Part shown: positions 1 to 8,963 of the stretch, in pieces
Layout: the number at the start of each line of letters is the position of its first letter
How positions within the stretch are numbered: the stretch's first letter is position 1
Source: Paenibacillus sp. FSL H8-0548
Lineage (GTDB): Bacteria > Bacillota > Bacilli > Paenibacillales > Paenibacillaceae
DNA: 64,000 nt
Reading direction: 5' to 3'
Assembly (NCBI RefSeq): GCF_038630985.1
Contig: NZ_CP152049.1
Location: forward strand, 5,476,501-5,540,500
The notes under the pieces: model-generated
What the model saw: only the letters and a program-made list of their open reading frames with translations
Database searches by the model: none
What the model was told of the DNA's origin: nothing
Position numbers and translations under genes: made by a program

Positions 1-738
1 ATGTCCATGCTCCCTAGCCCGAACGCGATCAATCCTTTTCACTTCAGGTATGGATTGCACAAGCTGCAAAATCTCATCCATTCGTTCATCGTCTATATTT
101 TTCTCCATCAATACATCAACAGAGGAACGTCCCATTTGAATCGCAAGCCTTAGTACAAAATACGCTACAATGATACCCGCAACTGGATCTCCATATTTTA
201 GAAACTGAATATTGTAATGTTCTCCAAGCATCGCCAGAGCGATACCAATAACGGCTGCAAGAGATGCATAAACATCTGCAAGATGATCATAGGCAGTGGC
301 GATCAAGCCGCTGCTGTTCGCTTTTTTCCCAATACGCATCGTGTAGATATAAAGCCACTGTTTCCATACTAATGAAATTGCTGCCGTGATAAGAACGAGC
401 AGTGTTGCGGTATGAGGAGGACCCATCAGCGCCAGGACGGAGTGATACCCCATGTAGATGGCCGCTAGAACCAGTATGACAGCGATCATGCCAGCGCCAA
501 TAACCTCTGCTTTGCCATGTCCATAAGGGTGATCCTTATCCGGAGGCCGCTTCGATATCATCATGGCTATTAATGCTGCTGCGCTCGCAAATACATCCCC
601 TGCATTATGCACACCATCAGCCAAAAGCACCTGACTTCCAAAGAGAAATCCAACTATTAGCTTCAAGGCGGTTAACAGGATATTACTAATTAGACTAATC
701 CAAATTGCAAAAGTAGATTGTTTGCTTGTTGCTTCCAT
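1..738 (-). CDS. Cation diffusion facilitator (CDF) transporter, 3' end outside window
   Basis: The reading frame starts at the ATG read from 738 and runs off the left edge, giving about 246 residues. The N-terminal half is a CDF transmembrane domain with several hydrophobic helices; the part near the edge is the start of the cytoplasmic domain. CDF proteins export divalent metals in exchange for protons. The helix-2 half-site reads HNAGD (His44, Asp48) and the helix-5 half-site reads DHLAD (Asp151, Asp155). The DxxxD form in helix 5, in place of the HxxxD of zinc exporters, is the kind seen in Mn/Fe-type CDFs, so manganese export is possible but unproven. No other gene is close upstream; a repeat-rich gap precedes it. 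Confidence 0.9.
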   Translation of the reverse strand, partial: MEATSKQSTFAIWISLISNILLTALKLIVGFLFGSQVLLADGVHNAGDVFASAAALIAMMISKRPPDKDHPYGHGKAEVIGAGMIAVILVLAAIYMGYHSVLALMGPPHTATLLVLITAAISLVWKQWLYIYTMRIGKKANSSGLIATAYDHLADVYASLAAVIGIALAMLGEHYNIQFLKYGDPVAGIIVAYFVLRLAIQMGRSSVDVLMEKNIDDERMDEILQLVQSIPEVKRIDRVRAREHGH

Positions 739-821
739 AACAGTCGTTCGTCTCCCAGCATTTCTTGAATATAATGTTGATCACCATCGACATCCTTATA
801 TCGATTTTTATCACTCACCAA

Positions 822-918
822 GTGTAAACGGCTGTCGCCGTACTTTAGCGGCGCGCTGCACGTTTCATTCCGAGAAATATAGAGAAAGTATGGCGAAAAG
901 ATATACTTTCCTATATTT
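822..918. repeat. 97-bp double-hairpin dispersed repeat, copy 1
   Basis: This stretch is about 80 percent identical by eye to 29562-29658. It contains nested inverted repeats: AAACG with CGTTT around an inner GTCGCCG/CGGCG hairpin, then GAAATATAG with CTATATTT enclosing GAAAGTAT/ATACTTTC. It lies upstream of the CDF gene. It has no coding potential. A transcribed structured element or a small mobile palindrome are both possible. Confidence 0.75.
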
Positions 919-1189
919 TCAAAAAAGGTACCGTGTCATTATACAAAACGAAATTCGTGTGGGTCTAGAGAAACAGTCTTGCCTTATGTAAGAAGTCTTA
1001 CTGCACGCCAATAGAGTTTGGTCCAACTAACTATGTTGCACATGCGAAAAACTAGTGTAATCTCTACGATCGATAAACTTAACATTGTCCGCTCAATCAC
1101 ACAGCCTACTACAAAACCATCCCTTTAATCGCAGAAAAAAATCGTCCTTACGGGTGATTGAAAATCGCAGACGCATCAGCTCACACTTC

Positions 1190-1322
1190 TAACGGAAACA
1201 CGCGCCTCTATTTGTACCCTACATGCCCGATCTCGCTTCATTTCTGTGTAATAGCGTCTCCCACTTCCGTTAAAATGTGACGCTAACCCAAAATGCAACT
1301 TTAGCGTCTCTGGCTTCCGTTA
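1190..1322. repeat. Three short copies of a GCGTCTC...CTTCCGTTA repeat
   Basis: Two direct 21-bp copies lie at 1252-1272 and 1302-1322. Both read TAGCGTCTC, three variable bases, then CTTCCGTTA. A diverged inverted copy beginning TAACGGAA lies at 1190-1210. The stretch is non-coding and sits in the gap of about 1.2 kb between the CDF gene and the decayed region. Confidence 0.6.
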
Positions 1323-1338
1323 GCTTTCGTTATCCCCA

Positions 1339-1465
1339 CATTCTTATTATTGGCTGTCACGGGCAGAGCTCGTGCTGCCGCCACCTTTGTTCTAGGCATG
1401 TTTGTATATCCCCCCTATACTTCACTAAACTAACACACCCATCGTCTTTTCCCTCAACTTTCCCC
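1339..1465. repeat. Direct repeat unit A (about 125 bp)
   Basis: This aligns with 1728-1851. Shared blocks include CTTTGTTCTAGGCATGT and TCGTCTTTTCCCTCAACTTT, with a more diverged centre. No plausible gene spans either unit. The two copies bracket about 260 bp that holds two hairpins. Confidence 0.7.
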
Positions 1466-1638
1466 ACGCTCGATGCCGCTCCTCAAATCCTCACTTCTCC
1501 TACTCCCAGCGCGGAAGCTATCCTGCACTTTTGCAGTAACTTCGTGCAATTGGGACGCTCTAGCTAACCTATCCTGTACTCACGCATTATAGCTCATCGT
1601 TTCAGCCCATCTCCAACCTTCTTATCTCCATTGTGGGC

Positions 1639-1720
1639 AGCTATCCTGCTTACGTACAGGATAGCTACCCTAAACCATTAAAAAGGATAGGCTACCCTGC
1701 AAATGTGCAGGATAGCCTAT
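1639..1720. repeat. Tandem hairpins built on CTATCCTG/CAGGATAG
   Basis: The first hairpin (1639-1666) has a perfect 10-bp stem AGCTATCCTG/CAGGATAGCT. The second (1687-1720) pairs ATAGGCTACCCTGC with GCAGGATAGCCTAT with one mismatch. Further CTATCCTG half-sites lie upstream near 1519 and 1568. They lack a strong U-tract, so they look more like repetitive palindromes than terminators. Confidence 0.65.
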
Positions 1721-1727
1721 TACTGCT

Positions 1728-1851
1728 CATTCTTATGATTGACTATCACGGCAAAGCTCGTGATGCTGCCGCCTTTGTTCTAGGCATGTGTGTAGGCTCC
1801 CTACCCTTCACACAAACGAACACACGCATCGTCTTTTCCCTCAACTTTCCC
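1728..1851. repeat. Direct repeat unit B (about 125 bp)
   Basis: This is the second copy of the unit at 1339-1465, in the same orientation. Between 1852 and 1980 I see nothing recognisable. Confidence 0.7.
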
Positions 1852-1980
1852 AATGATCATTTTCATGCCATTCTTTATAGTAGTGTAACCAACCATACGC
1901 GGACTCCCACCGCTCGGTATTACACTACCCAAAACGGCTGGTTTAGAACTTTTCTTATTCCCCATTACAACTATCGCAAA

Positions 1981-2018
1981 GGTGCCCGCATAAAGTCTGA
2001 ACAGACTTATACGGCACC
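1981..2018 (-). terminator. Strong hairpin at the end of the BenE-like remnant
   Basis: GGTGCC...GGCACC close a stem of about 16 bp with one bulge and a 4-base loop. It overlaps the last codons and the stop of the upstream reading frame. Only a short T-run follows, so termination is likely but not certain. Confidence 0.5.
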
Positions 2019-2352
2019 CCCTTTTCCTTCGCCAAGCAGCTTCATCGTAACGATACCGGCAGCCAAGCACCATACCGGTGCGGAAATGCCTTGAAAAGCG
2101 ACGTTGGCTACGGCGATTGCGAATGTAAAATCTGTTGAGTAACGGTAAGCAGCTTCCGAGAACGTCAATTGAACGCTTTGAATGAACACACCCAATAGCG
2201 AGAAGCCCGTAAGAAGCACGATAAACGAAAGCGGTAGAATGTTAATAAAGGCGATCATCTTCCAAGCAAATAACCCGAACATTGCTAACAATACGCCCGA
2301 GACGACTGCGGCGTTCTTCGGATTACGAGGCGCAGCATGGATATGATTGAGT
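2007..2352 (-). pseudogene. C-terminal remnant of a BenE-like (benzoate/H+ symporter family) membrane protein
   Basis: About 113 residues show three or four hydrophobic segments. The order HAAPRNPKN, a GLFA helix, a proline-containing helix, an LLTGFSLLGV helix and a final GISAPVWCLAAG helix resembles the last quarter of BenE-family transporters as I remember them. The N-terminal three quarters of such a protein are absent. Upstream, the frame continues without a stop into a GxGYxYP fragment, so two unrelated remnants are fused in one frame. The family call is by recall only. A non-functional relic is the best reading. Confidence 0.5.
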
Positions 2353-3130
2353 ACGGATGCATTATCGCTGCCTGCATTGCCTTCCCACAACATATCTCTC
2401 GGCGTTACTATCGGTTTGCCATTCGCCCATTTAAGCGCGCCGTTCAGCGCCTTATGATTGCTGTATTCCAAATAGATAACGCCGTCCACATTCGGCTGCG
2501 CCGTATATTTGTCCCAAATCTCGGCATTGTTGAAGGCGTTAAAATCAATGACCTCAACGAGTCCCAAATCCATTTTGCCCATATAACCGTTTAGGCTGTT
2601 CAAATGCTGGTCAAGCTCCGCCACCGGATACCTTGATCAGCCGCCTGACGGACCCACTACAAAAGCATCCCGCTCGGTTGCATTCTTGTAATACCGCTCT
2701 CCGACAGTCGAAGCCAGCTCGATCATGCTTGGCGATATCGCCCAGCCCATATCGAAGCTGCCGCGATTCGCGTTGCCGAACCAAGGCTTGTTCTTCTCAG
2801 CGAGATCGTTCAGCATCCACTGAATATTGTCGCCGTCGGACATAACGAATGATACGTAGTGGACATTTTCCTCCGCTGAGTCAGGATCGGCACCAGCCAT
2901 TACCGATTGGCGAAAATCGCTATTCCCATCATAAAACGTAAAGCCCCCGTCATCGCCGCATAATCCCTAAGCTTCGGTCCCATCTCCTCCTTCTGCTCGA
3001 TGAAGAGATCATGCTCCACAAGCACGAACTCCTTGAAGGGAGCAAGCGAGGAAGCCGCATTAATAGAGCTGTCGCCCTTCTTCCAAACCAAGTAACCTTC
3101 AAAATATTTTTTATAATTTTGGTTTCGAAT
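2353..3130 (-). pseudogene. Decayed GxGYxYP-family protein
   Basis: The reading is collinear with the GxGYxYP family: a domain with LVEHDLFIEQKEEMGPKLRDYAA, then SDGDNIQW, then MGWAISPS, then the signature region, then GKPIVTPRDMLWEG. It is broken twice. At the C5 run at 2944-2948 (G5 on the coding strand) the frame shifts by one base: MTG in one frame continues as GFTFYDGN in another. At 2637-2639 a TGA falls directly after GPSGG, and the GYxYP half of the family signature is missing before SRYPVAELD resumes. The 5' third of the gene is also absent, because the remnant starts next to the hairpin that follows the 3181-5367 gene. These proteins are of unknown function and often sit near glycan genes. 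Confidence 0.7.
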
Positions 3131-3134
3131 ATAG

Positions 3135-3166
3135 GAAATGCCGGCATCTTTCGGTGCCGGCATTTC
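3135..3166 (-). terminator. Perfect 12-bp hairpin after the glycan operon
   Basis: GAAATGCCGGCA pairs with TGCCGGCATTTC around an 8-base loop, 14 bp past the stop of the last glycan-operon gene. There is no real T-run after it, so it may be a weak terminator or a 3' stabilising stem. Confidence 0.55.
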
Positions 3167-3180
3167 TTGAAGCAATCGTA

Positions 3181-5367
3181 TTACCACTCTACGTTAATCG
3201 TTATTCCTTCTGGAACCCCTGCATAGCGAATGAGCACCGTGCCCGATTCCGCATCATATTGAAAGGATGCTTCCTTCTCACCCGCCGTGATGCTGCTAGG
3301 CTCGCCCGGTACGCGAAGACGCGTACTGACGGTGATATCATGCGGAGACTCCGACACGAAGGAAATTTGGTTCTCCCCCTCCTGTTCATCGCGAATGCGC
3401 GACGAGCTGACGAGAATGCTCGTTTCCTCCAGCTCCTGATTGGAGTAGTTCAAATCAAACAATAAGCTGTCTTCGCCGGACTTTATTTCCACGGAGCGCC
3501 TGATCGGCAGGCTGGCCTCGAACAAATCGATGTACAAGCCTTCAAGAATAACCGACTGCTCCGTTTCCGTCTCGTCCAGCACATGCGTGATGACGTATGG
3601 CCCGCGCTTAATATGGAGCGTGCTGCTTTCCTTGTAATCAATCGTTTCTCCGCGGATTTCGAGCGATCGCTTCACGGCATTCCTTACAAGCTCAGCACCC
3701 TCATCGGTACGGGACAGCACAGCCGGATTTTCTCTATAGAAGAGAACAGCGCCGCTGCCAACCGCAAACTCACCTTCCTCAGGGCTGCGGCCAAGGCCAA
3801 GCGATTCGAATAAATGCTCTTCAGGACGAGTATAGGAACGGCGGCTGTTCGCGCGGTTCCACCATTCCGATACGGAATGGAACGGATCCGAGCCGTCTCC
3901 GACATAAATCAGAACGCCGCCTTCTCTAACCCATTGCCCAATCGCTTGATGGATACCCGGATGCTCTGGCTTCATAAATTCGTAGCTGAGCAGCAGTACC
4001 CGGTATCCATCTAAATAGCCTGGAAAGGTCAAAATGTTGTCGAGCTGCACCGGCCTAAGCGGAATGCCCACTTTAACGAGCGGAAGCGCCAAGCCATAGA
4101 ATGATGACCAATCAAGAAGCTCCTTCAGCTCCGCATCCAGCTCATCCGTGGTGCTCGTGCCGTCATATTTGACCGATTCGCCTGTCTGTTCTCCATCTCC
4201 GATGACGTCGCCGCGTTGGTACATGGCGGAGTTGGATAAGCAAAGACCAATCCCAGCCGTGTAATCGGAGGCTTTAGCAGCCTCCTCATGCCTATGCATA
4301 TCGCGCAGCACGTTCATGATGGTGAGAAGCACGGTAGCATAATCGCCGGGAATGGTTTCCTTCCCTGTCCCGTCCTCAGTCGGGTAGCTGCCCTCGAACA
4401 CGCGGCGCGGCCACGGACATACCTCGTACTGCTTCACCTCAGGATGGAGCAGGGAGGCAACGACGGTAGAATAATAGTTTTTGCGATAATCGCTCCAGCT
4501 GTAGCGGGGATTATCTTCGATGGGATCATGAAGAAACCACATTTCACGCCCCGTGCCTCTCGTAAGCTCCTGCATAATGCCATATTCCAGATAAGCTGTC
4601 TCAAAGGTCCGCTCTCGGCGAAGTCCTTTATACACGTTGGGCGTACGGGCCGTTCCCGTCCAAATTTGGGCGATGAAGCCGTCGCAGCCCGGCATGGAAA
4701 CAAGCAGCGCCTCAGGGCTAATAATTCGCCACTGCGTGTAGTTGATCAAGCTATGTGTAGGAATATAGAATCGTACCGTTCTGCCGTAAGTGACAAGCGA
4801 ATATTCCTTCATTTGGCTGCAAAGGCGGTCAAGCGCCCGGTAATACATAGCCGCCTTCAGCTTGGAAGCCCGGTACTGAGCATCCGGCGAGGAATGGGGA
4901 GGAACCCAATCTTCCCCGTAATAATTCAGCCACTCCCGCTTAAAAGCATCCGAATACCCGGAAGCCGCCCAAAACTCCGGCTCCTCCAAATGAATCGCTT
5001 CTACGCCGTAATCAATCGCAAGCTTGATGTGCGAAGCCAAATATTCAGCGAACGCAATCGTCGGCACCATGTAAGGAACATCCTTGCCGTGCAGCAAATG
5101 GTTGCCGCTGCGGTCCTTCTGGGCTTCATCCCAGTGATCCCTTCCGTCAAAACGGCCGTACAGATAGTCCTGATACTCGCCCCAGGATATGCCAGTCATC
5201 AGATGGATCGTATAGCCGGCATTCTTCCAGCCTTCTATTCGCTGAGGGAAATCCTTCGAAATGCCGTATACCATCACAAAATCGGTTCGCAAATCATATT
5301 TCGGTCCATATGGCCTCGATTCTTGAAATCCAGTCCATTCCGAGCGTCCCTGCGCTTTACTCTCCAA
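3181..5367 (-). CDS. Glycosidase-like protein of unassigned family
   Basis: The frame opens further upstream, but an AAAGGAGG site at 5378-5385 points to the TTG read from 5367, giving about 728 residues. No signal peptide is visible, so it is probably cytosolic. The first 400 residues look like a (beta/alpha)8 barrel: YGVEAIHLEEPEFW carries a possible acidic catalytic pair, and many aromatic residues follow. Residues about 450-560 (YRVLLLSYEFMKPEHPGI...GGVLIYVGDG) resemble the class-I amidotransferase-like domain found in beta-galactosidase-type enzymes, and the end is beta-rich. It is the last gene of the alpha-mannosidase operon, 16 bp after the binding-protein stop. A role in processing the same imported oligosaccharide is inferred; I cannot name the family or substrate. 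Confidence 0.65.
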   Translation of the reverse strand: MESKAQGRSEWTGFQESRPYGPKYDLRTDFVMVYGISKDFPQRIEGWKNAGYTIHLMTGISWGEYQDYLYGRFDGRDHWDEAQKDRSGNHLLHGKDVPYMVPTIAFAEYLASHIKLAIDYGVEAIHLEEPEFWAASGYSDAFKREWLNYYGEDWVPPHSSPDAQYRASKLKAAMYYRALDRLCSQMKEYSLVTYGRTVRFYIPTHSLINYTQWRIISPEALLVSMPGCDGFIAQIWTGTARTPNVYKGLRRERTFETAYLEYGIMQELTRGTGREMWFLHDPIEDNPRYSWSDYRKNYYSTVVASLLHPEVKQYEVCPWPRRVFEGSYPTEDGTGKETIPGDYATVLLTIMNVLRDMHRHEEAAKASDYTAGIGLCLSNSAMYQRGDVIGDGEQTGESVKYDGTSTTDELDAELKELLDWSSFYGLALPLVKVGIPLRPVQLDNILTFPGYLDGYRVLLLSYEFMKPEHPGIHQAIGQWVREGGVLIYVGDGSDPFHSVSEWWNRANSRRSYTRPEEHLFESLGLGRSPEEGEFAVGSGAVLFYRENPAVLSRTDEGAELVRNAVKRSLEIRGETIDYKESSTLHIKRGPYVITHVLDETETEQSVILEGLYIDLFEASLPIRRSVEIKSGEDSLLFDLNYSNQELEETSILVSSSRIRDEQEGENQISFVSESPHDITVSTRLRVPGEPSSITAGEKEASFQYDAESGTVLIRYAGVPEGITINVEW

Positions 5368-5383
5368 AATAGTGAAACCTCCT

Positions 5384-7087
5384 TTAGTTCGGCATACCAA
5401 GCGTAACGATTTCTTTGCCCTTCAGGTTTTCGTTTGTAAACTTCATCGCATCTTCAAAACCCGTTTTGTTCATTTGGCCGCGCAGATCATTAATGATCTT
5501 AAGCGCCGCTTCATCGGATTTCGCAAAAATAGCTTCCTTCCACACGTCGCCAATTTTGTCCATCGACGGCTTCAGCATTTCCCATTGCGTCGACTTCATC
5601 ATGACATCGCCCGGGTTGTAAGCCGAAATAACGCTAATGCCGTTAGGACGAAGAATTTTGCGCGCATTGTCCATTGCCGCCAGACGGTCTTGATCTGCCC
5701 AGATGTCTCCGCCGCCGACAGAATTGATGCGGTCTTGGCCGGAGAGAGATTCTAGACCAATGCCGATACCTTCGTTTTTCTTCATTTTGCCTGTAGTATC
5801 AGCAGTGAATTTATCAAACCATTCCTTCTTCGCGACTGGTTTGCCGTTCTCCATATCCCAATGTACGCCTTGCACGCCGTATCTCACGAGAAGGAAACCT
5901 TCATCGGAAGCGAGGTAATCAAGCAAGCGCAGTGCAGCGTCAACGTTTTTCGATTTTTTCGGAATGACCGTTACGTTGTTACCTTGGATGGATAGATCAG
6001 CTGGACGATCAGCTGCAGCGCCTGCGCGCTCCAATGGACCAACCGGTATATAATCGCTGCCTGGATGCGCTTTCACATAATCCTTAGAAGCATCGAGAAT
6101 AGCTGGATAGTGAGCGGCCAACACAGCGATGCGGCCCTGCTTGATTTTCTCGTTCGCAATCGGATCTGTTTGTGTAAAAGCCTCTGCATCTAGAAGACCT
6201 TCTGCTAGAAGCTTGCGGTAATAAAGGCTGTATTCTTCATATTGTTTCGAGAAAAAGCTGTGCTCAAGCGTGCCGTCGCCTTTATCAATATAGTCGGAGC
6301 CATAGAACATTGTATTGGCGATACCGACAGCCCAGCCATTATGAAAGCCGCCAAGCGGGATAACTGGCATGCCGCTCTCCTTAAGATCTGCGTCCTTAAT
6401 TTTTTTCAGGAAGCTGTAAAGTTCGTCCTTCGTGCGGACGGTTTGCGGATCAACGCCAATTTTCTCTGCTATATCCTTTCTTACATAGAAGCCATACAGC
6501 CAATCCATTGCATCCTCAGGCGTAGCTGGGTGATTCTGGTAAAGCAAAAACTGTTTGCCATCATAAGCATTGAACGCTTTCTCGTAAAGCGCTGGCGGAA
6601 CGTTCTCCTCTGCTACCGCTTTAGCAAGGTTTGGATATTTATCAAGTTTATCCGATAGATCCACCAGTTGATCTTCTTTCGCTGCTTTAATAATGCCGTC
6701 TAATTCTCCGCCCCAAGCTGGGCCCGTATAAATATCCGGCAAATCCTGCGTTGCGAAGATCGTATTCACTTTCTCGACCTCACTGCCTTTCGTGTATTCC
6801 CATTCTACAGTAACCCCTGTTTTTTCTTTAATAACCTTTTCAATAGCTGTCGTATCTACATCGCCGCCGCTAGAGCCGTTCCAGTTGTGAAGAACTTTGA
6901 GCTTTACTTCTTTTATTTCTGTTGAGGTATCCTTGTTGTCAGTAGACGTGTTGTTGGTTCCACCGCCGTTGTCGGAAGGAGCATTGTTGTTTCCACCGCC
7001 ATTGTTACTGCTACAGCCAAACAGCATTACTACTATCAGTGCGACCGCTAGCCATGACGAAGCTCTTTTTACTCTTTTGTTCTTCAT
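5384..7087 (-). CDS. Extracellular sugar-binding lipoprotein (LipO-like)
   Basis: This 567-residue binding protein begins with a lipoprotein signal: positive N-terminus, hydrophobic stretch, and lipobox LFGC with Cys25, followed by an Asn/Gly/Ser-rich linker. The mature part is a family-1-type solute-binding protein of the long type that partners LplB/LplC permeases. It follows those permease genes by 54 bp and precedes the glycosidase-like gene. It would capture an oligosaccharide, plausibly mannose-containing given the GH38 gene, and deliver it to the importer. No ATPase gene is in the operon, which is normal for this type because a shared MsmX/UgpC-like ATPase usually serves; one is encoded at 60390-61508. 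Confidence 0.9.
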   Translation of the reverse strand: MKNKRVKRASSWLAVALIVVMLFGCSSNNGGGNNNAPSDNGGGTNNTSTDNKDTSTEIKEVKLKVLHNWNGSSGGDVDTTAIEKVIKEKTGVTVEWEYTKGSEVEKVNTIFATQDLPDIYTGPAWGGELDGIIKAAKEDQLVDLSDKLDKYPNLAKAVAEENVPPALYEKAFNAYDGKQFLLYQNHPATPEDAMDWLYGFYVRKDIAEKIGVDPQTVRTKDELYSFLKKIKDADLKESGMPVIPLGGFHNGWAVGIANTMFYGSDYIDKGDGTLEHSFFSKQYEEYSLYYRKLLAEGLLDAEAFTQTDPIANEKIKQGRIAVLAAHYPAILDASKDYVKAHPGSDYIPVGPLERAGAAADRPADLSIQGNNVTVIPKKSKNVDAALRLLDYLASDEGFLLVRYGVQGVHWDMENGKPVAKKEWFDKFTADTTGKMKKNEGIGIGLESLSGQDRINSVGGGDIWADQDRLAAMDNARKILRPNGISVISAYNPGDVMMKSTQWEMLKPSMDKIGDVWKEAIFAKSDEAALKIINDLRGQMNKTGFEDAMKFTNENLKGKEIVTLGMPN

Positions 7088-7141
7088 AAGAACCCTCCCA
7101 TTAACTTTTATAAAATATGATAAAGTCCCGCTTGCGGACGA

Positions 7142-8038
7142 TTACCCTTTGACCGAGCCGATCATAACACCCTTAACGAAGTAACGCTGTAAAAACGGGT
7201 AGATGCAAAGAATCGGGAATACGGTAATGACGAGCAGCGCCATGCGCATGGATTCCGGCGTTGCACCCTCCATATTGACGCTAACCGTCTGTCCACCATT
7301 CTGGGCAGCCCTCTGCATCGATGAGGAAAGCGCTTCCGCTTCCGTCAGCATTTCCTGCAGCAGCGTCTGAACCGGAATCAGGTCTTTATTGGACACGTAA
7401 TATGCACCCGTGAACCAATCATTCCAGTGGGAAACCCCGATGAACAGTGAGATAGTCGCAAGTACCGGCCCAGACAGCGGCAAAATAATTTTCAAGAAAA
7501 TTTGAAAATCGCCGTATCCGTCTATGCGGGCCGATTCCTCCAGCTCCTCAGGTATGCCCTGCAGGAACGTGCGGAGAATGACGATATGCATGAAGTTAAA
7601 CAGCATCGGTATGACGAATACCCAAAAGTTGTTAATGAGATTCAGTTTTTGCAGAGTGATGAAGTATGGGATGAAGCCTGCGCTGAAGATCGTCGGCAAA
7701 AAGATGTAATACGTAAAAAACGTTCGACCAGGCAGTGTTTTTTTGGAAAGGGCATAAGCCATCAGCGTGCAAAGCAATACGTGTAAAAACGTGCCGAGCA
7801 CCGTGCGAAGCAGCGTGATTTTGTAGGCCTGCCAAATGCGGGCGTTATCGAAAACCTCCGCATAGTTATGCAGCGTAAATTTGCGCGGAAAGAAATATAG
7901 CGCACCCATCATGGAATCTTTGCCATCGTTGAGCGAGTAGACCAAGATATAAATAAAAGGATAAATCATCGACAGACCAAACAGGGTCAAAAAGATATAA
8001 TTCAAGCAGTTAAAAACGGAAAATTGTCGCTTCACCAT
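7142..8038 (-). CDS. Carbohydrate ABC permease, LplC/YtcP type
   Basis: 298 residues with six predicted membrane helices. The cytoplasmic ATPase-docking loop is visible near residues 165-185 (EELEESARIDGYGDFQIFLKIILP, an EAA-type motif). The protein ends with the typical KGVMIGSVKG tail. It lies 13 bp downstream of its partner permease and forms the second half of the heterodimeric channel of this importer. Confidence 0.93.
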   Translation of the reverse strand: MVKRQFSVFNCLNYIFLTLFGLSMIYPFIYILVYSLNDGKDSMMGALYFFPRKFTLHNYAEVFDNARIWQAYKITLLRTVLGTFLHVLLCTLMAYALSKKTLPGRTFFTYYIFLPTIFSAGFIPYFITLQKLNLINNFWVFVIPMLFNFMHIVILRTFLQGIPEELEESARIDGYGDFQIFLKIILPLSGPVLATISLFIGVSHWNDWFTGAYYVSNKDLIPVQTLLQEMLTEAEALSSSMQRAAQNGGQTVSVNMEGATPESMRMALLVITVFPILCIYPFLQRYFVKGVMIGSVKG

Positions 8039-8051
8039 ATCAAACCTCTCC

Positions 8052-8963
8052 TTAAAACAGGGATACGTCGCTCACTTTGCGGGCAATACGATTGACAGTG
8101 ACGATAAGAATGAGCGCAATGACACTTTGGAACAAACCGACGGCGGCGGCATAACTAAGCCTTCCTTCACCGATACCTGCTCTGATGACATGCACGTCGA
8201 GAACGCTTCCAATTGCTGCGGTAGCCGGGCCGTTAAGTAAGAGCAGCTGCTCATAACCGGCGCTCATCAGACTGCCAGTCGAGAGAATGAACAAAATGAC
8301 AGCAATATTCCGAATGCCAGGGAGCGTAACATGCCACATTTGGCGGGTGCGTCCTGCACCATCAATCTTAGCTGCTTCGTACAGCTGTTGGTCGATGCCT
8401 GCGATAGCTGCCATATAAATGATGGAGTTCCATCCGATATTTTTCCATATGTCCGAGCCTACAATTATTTGATAAAACCAAGATGTATTGTTAAGAAATT
8501 GGATCGGCTCCATGCCGAAGGAACCGATCAGATCATTGAAGGGGCCTCCGAATGGTGTCAATAGGCGCTGCATCAACGTGACAACAACGATCCAAGAAAC
8601 AAAATAGGGCAGGTACGAAAGCGTTTGCACTGTTTTCTTGAATTTAACGTTGCGAACTTCATTGAGCAGAATAGACAATATAATCGGCATCGTAAAACCG
8701 ATAAGAAGCTTCATGAGACTGATGACAATCGTGTTGCGGATCAATTCGAATGACTGATAGTAGGTAAAGAATTGCTGAAAGTATTTCCACCCTGCCCAGG
8801 GGCTTCCAGTGAAGCCCCCAGAGAACATGAAATCACGAAACGCAACCTGTACACCAAAGAGAGGAACATAGGAGAAAAGGAAAAACCAGATTATGCCGGG
8901 CAGCATGAACAAATAAAATAGTTTGTGACGCCAGATTCGCTTCCAAAGTATATTTTCGGTCAT
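8052..8963 (-). CDS. Carbohydrate ABC permease, LplB type
   Basis: 303 residues and six predicted helices, starting with the charged KRIWRHKLFYLF segment typical of LplB-like subunits. The EAA loop (LYEAAKIDGAGRTRQMWHVTLPG) is near residues 195-218. Its start codon shares a base with the end of the alpha-mannosidase gene, which suggests translational coupling. It pairs with the permease at 7142-8038. Confidence 0.93.
   Translation of the reverse strand: MTENILWKRIWRHKLFYLFMLPGIIWFFLFSYVPLFGVQVAFRDFMFSGGFTGSPWAGWKYFQQFFTYYQSFELIRNTIVISLMKLLIGFTMPIILSILLNEVRNVKFKKTVQTLSYLPYFVSWIVVVTLMQRLLTPFGGPFNDLIGSFGMEPIQFLNNTSWFYQIIVGSDIWKNIGWNSIIYMAAIAGIDQQLYEAAKIDGAGRTRQMWHVTLPGIRNIAVILFILSTGSLMSAGYEQLLLLNGPATAAIGSVLDVHVIRAGIGEGRLSYAAAVGLFQSVIALILIVTVNRIARKVSDVSLF

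Noticed and set aside
722..991. 89-codon plus-strand open frame upstream of the CDF gene
   Set aside because: It spans the double-hairpin repeat, lacks a ribosome site and has no coding character.
2637..2639. TGA in the GxGYxYP remnant as a selenocysteine codon
   Set aside because: A nearby frameshift, loss of the GYxYP residues and the missing 5' part all point to decay.
4288..5406. A 372-codon open frame on the plus strand
   Set aside because: It lies fully antisense to the glycosidase-like gene, has no ribosome site and no recognisable protein features; a shadow frame of a G+C-moderate gene.
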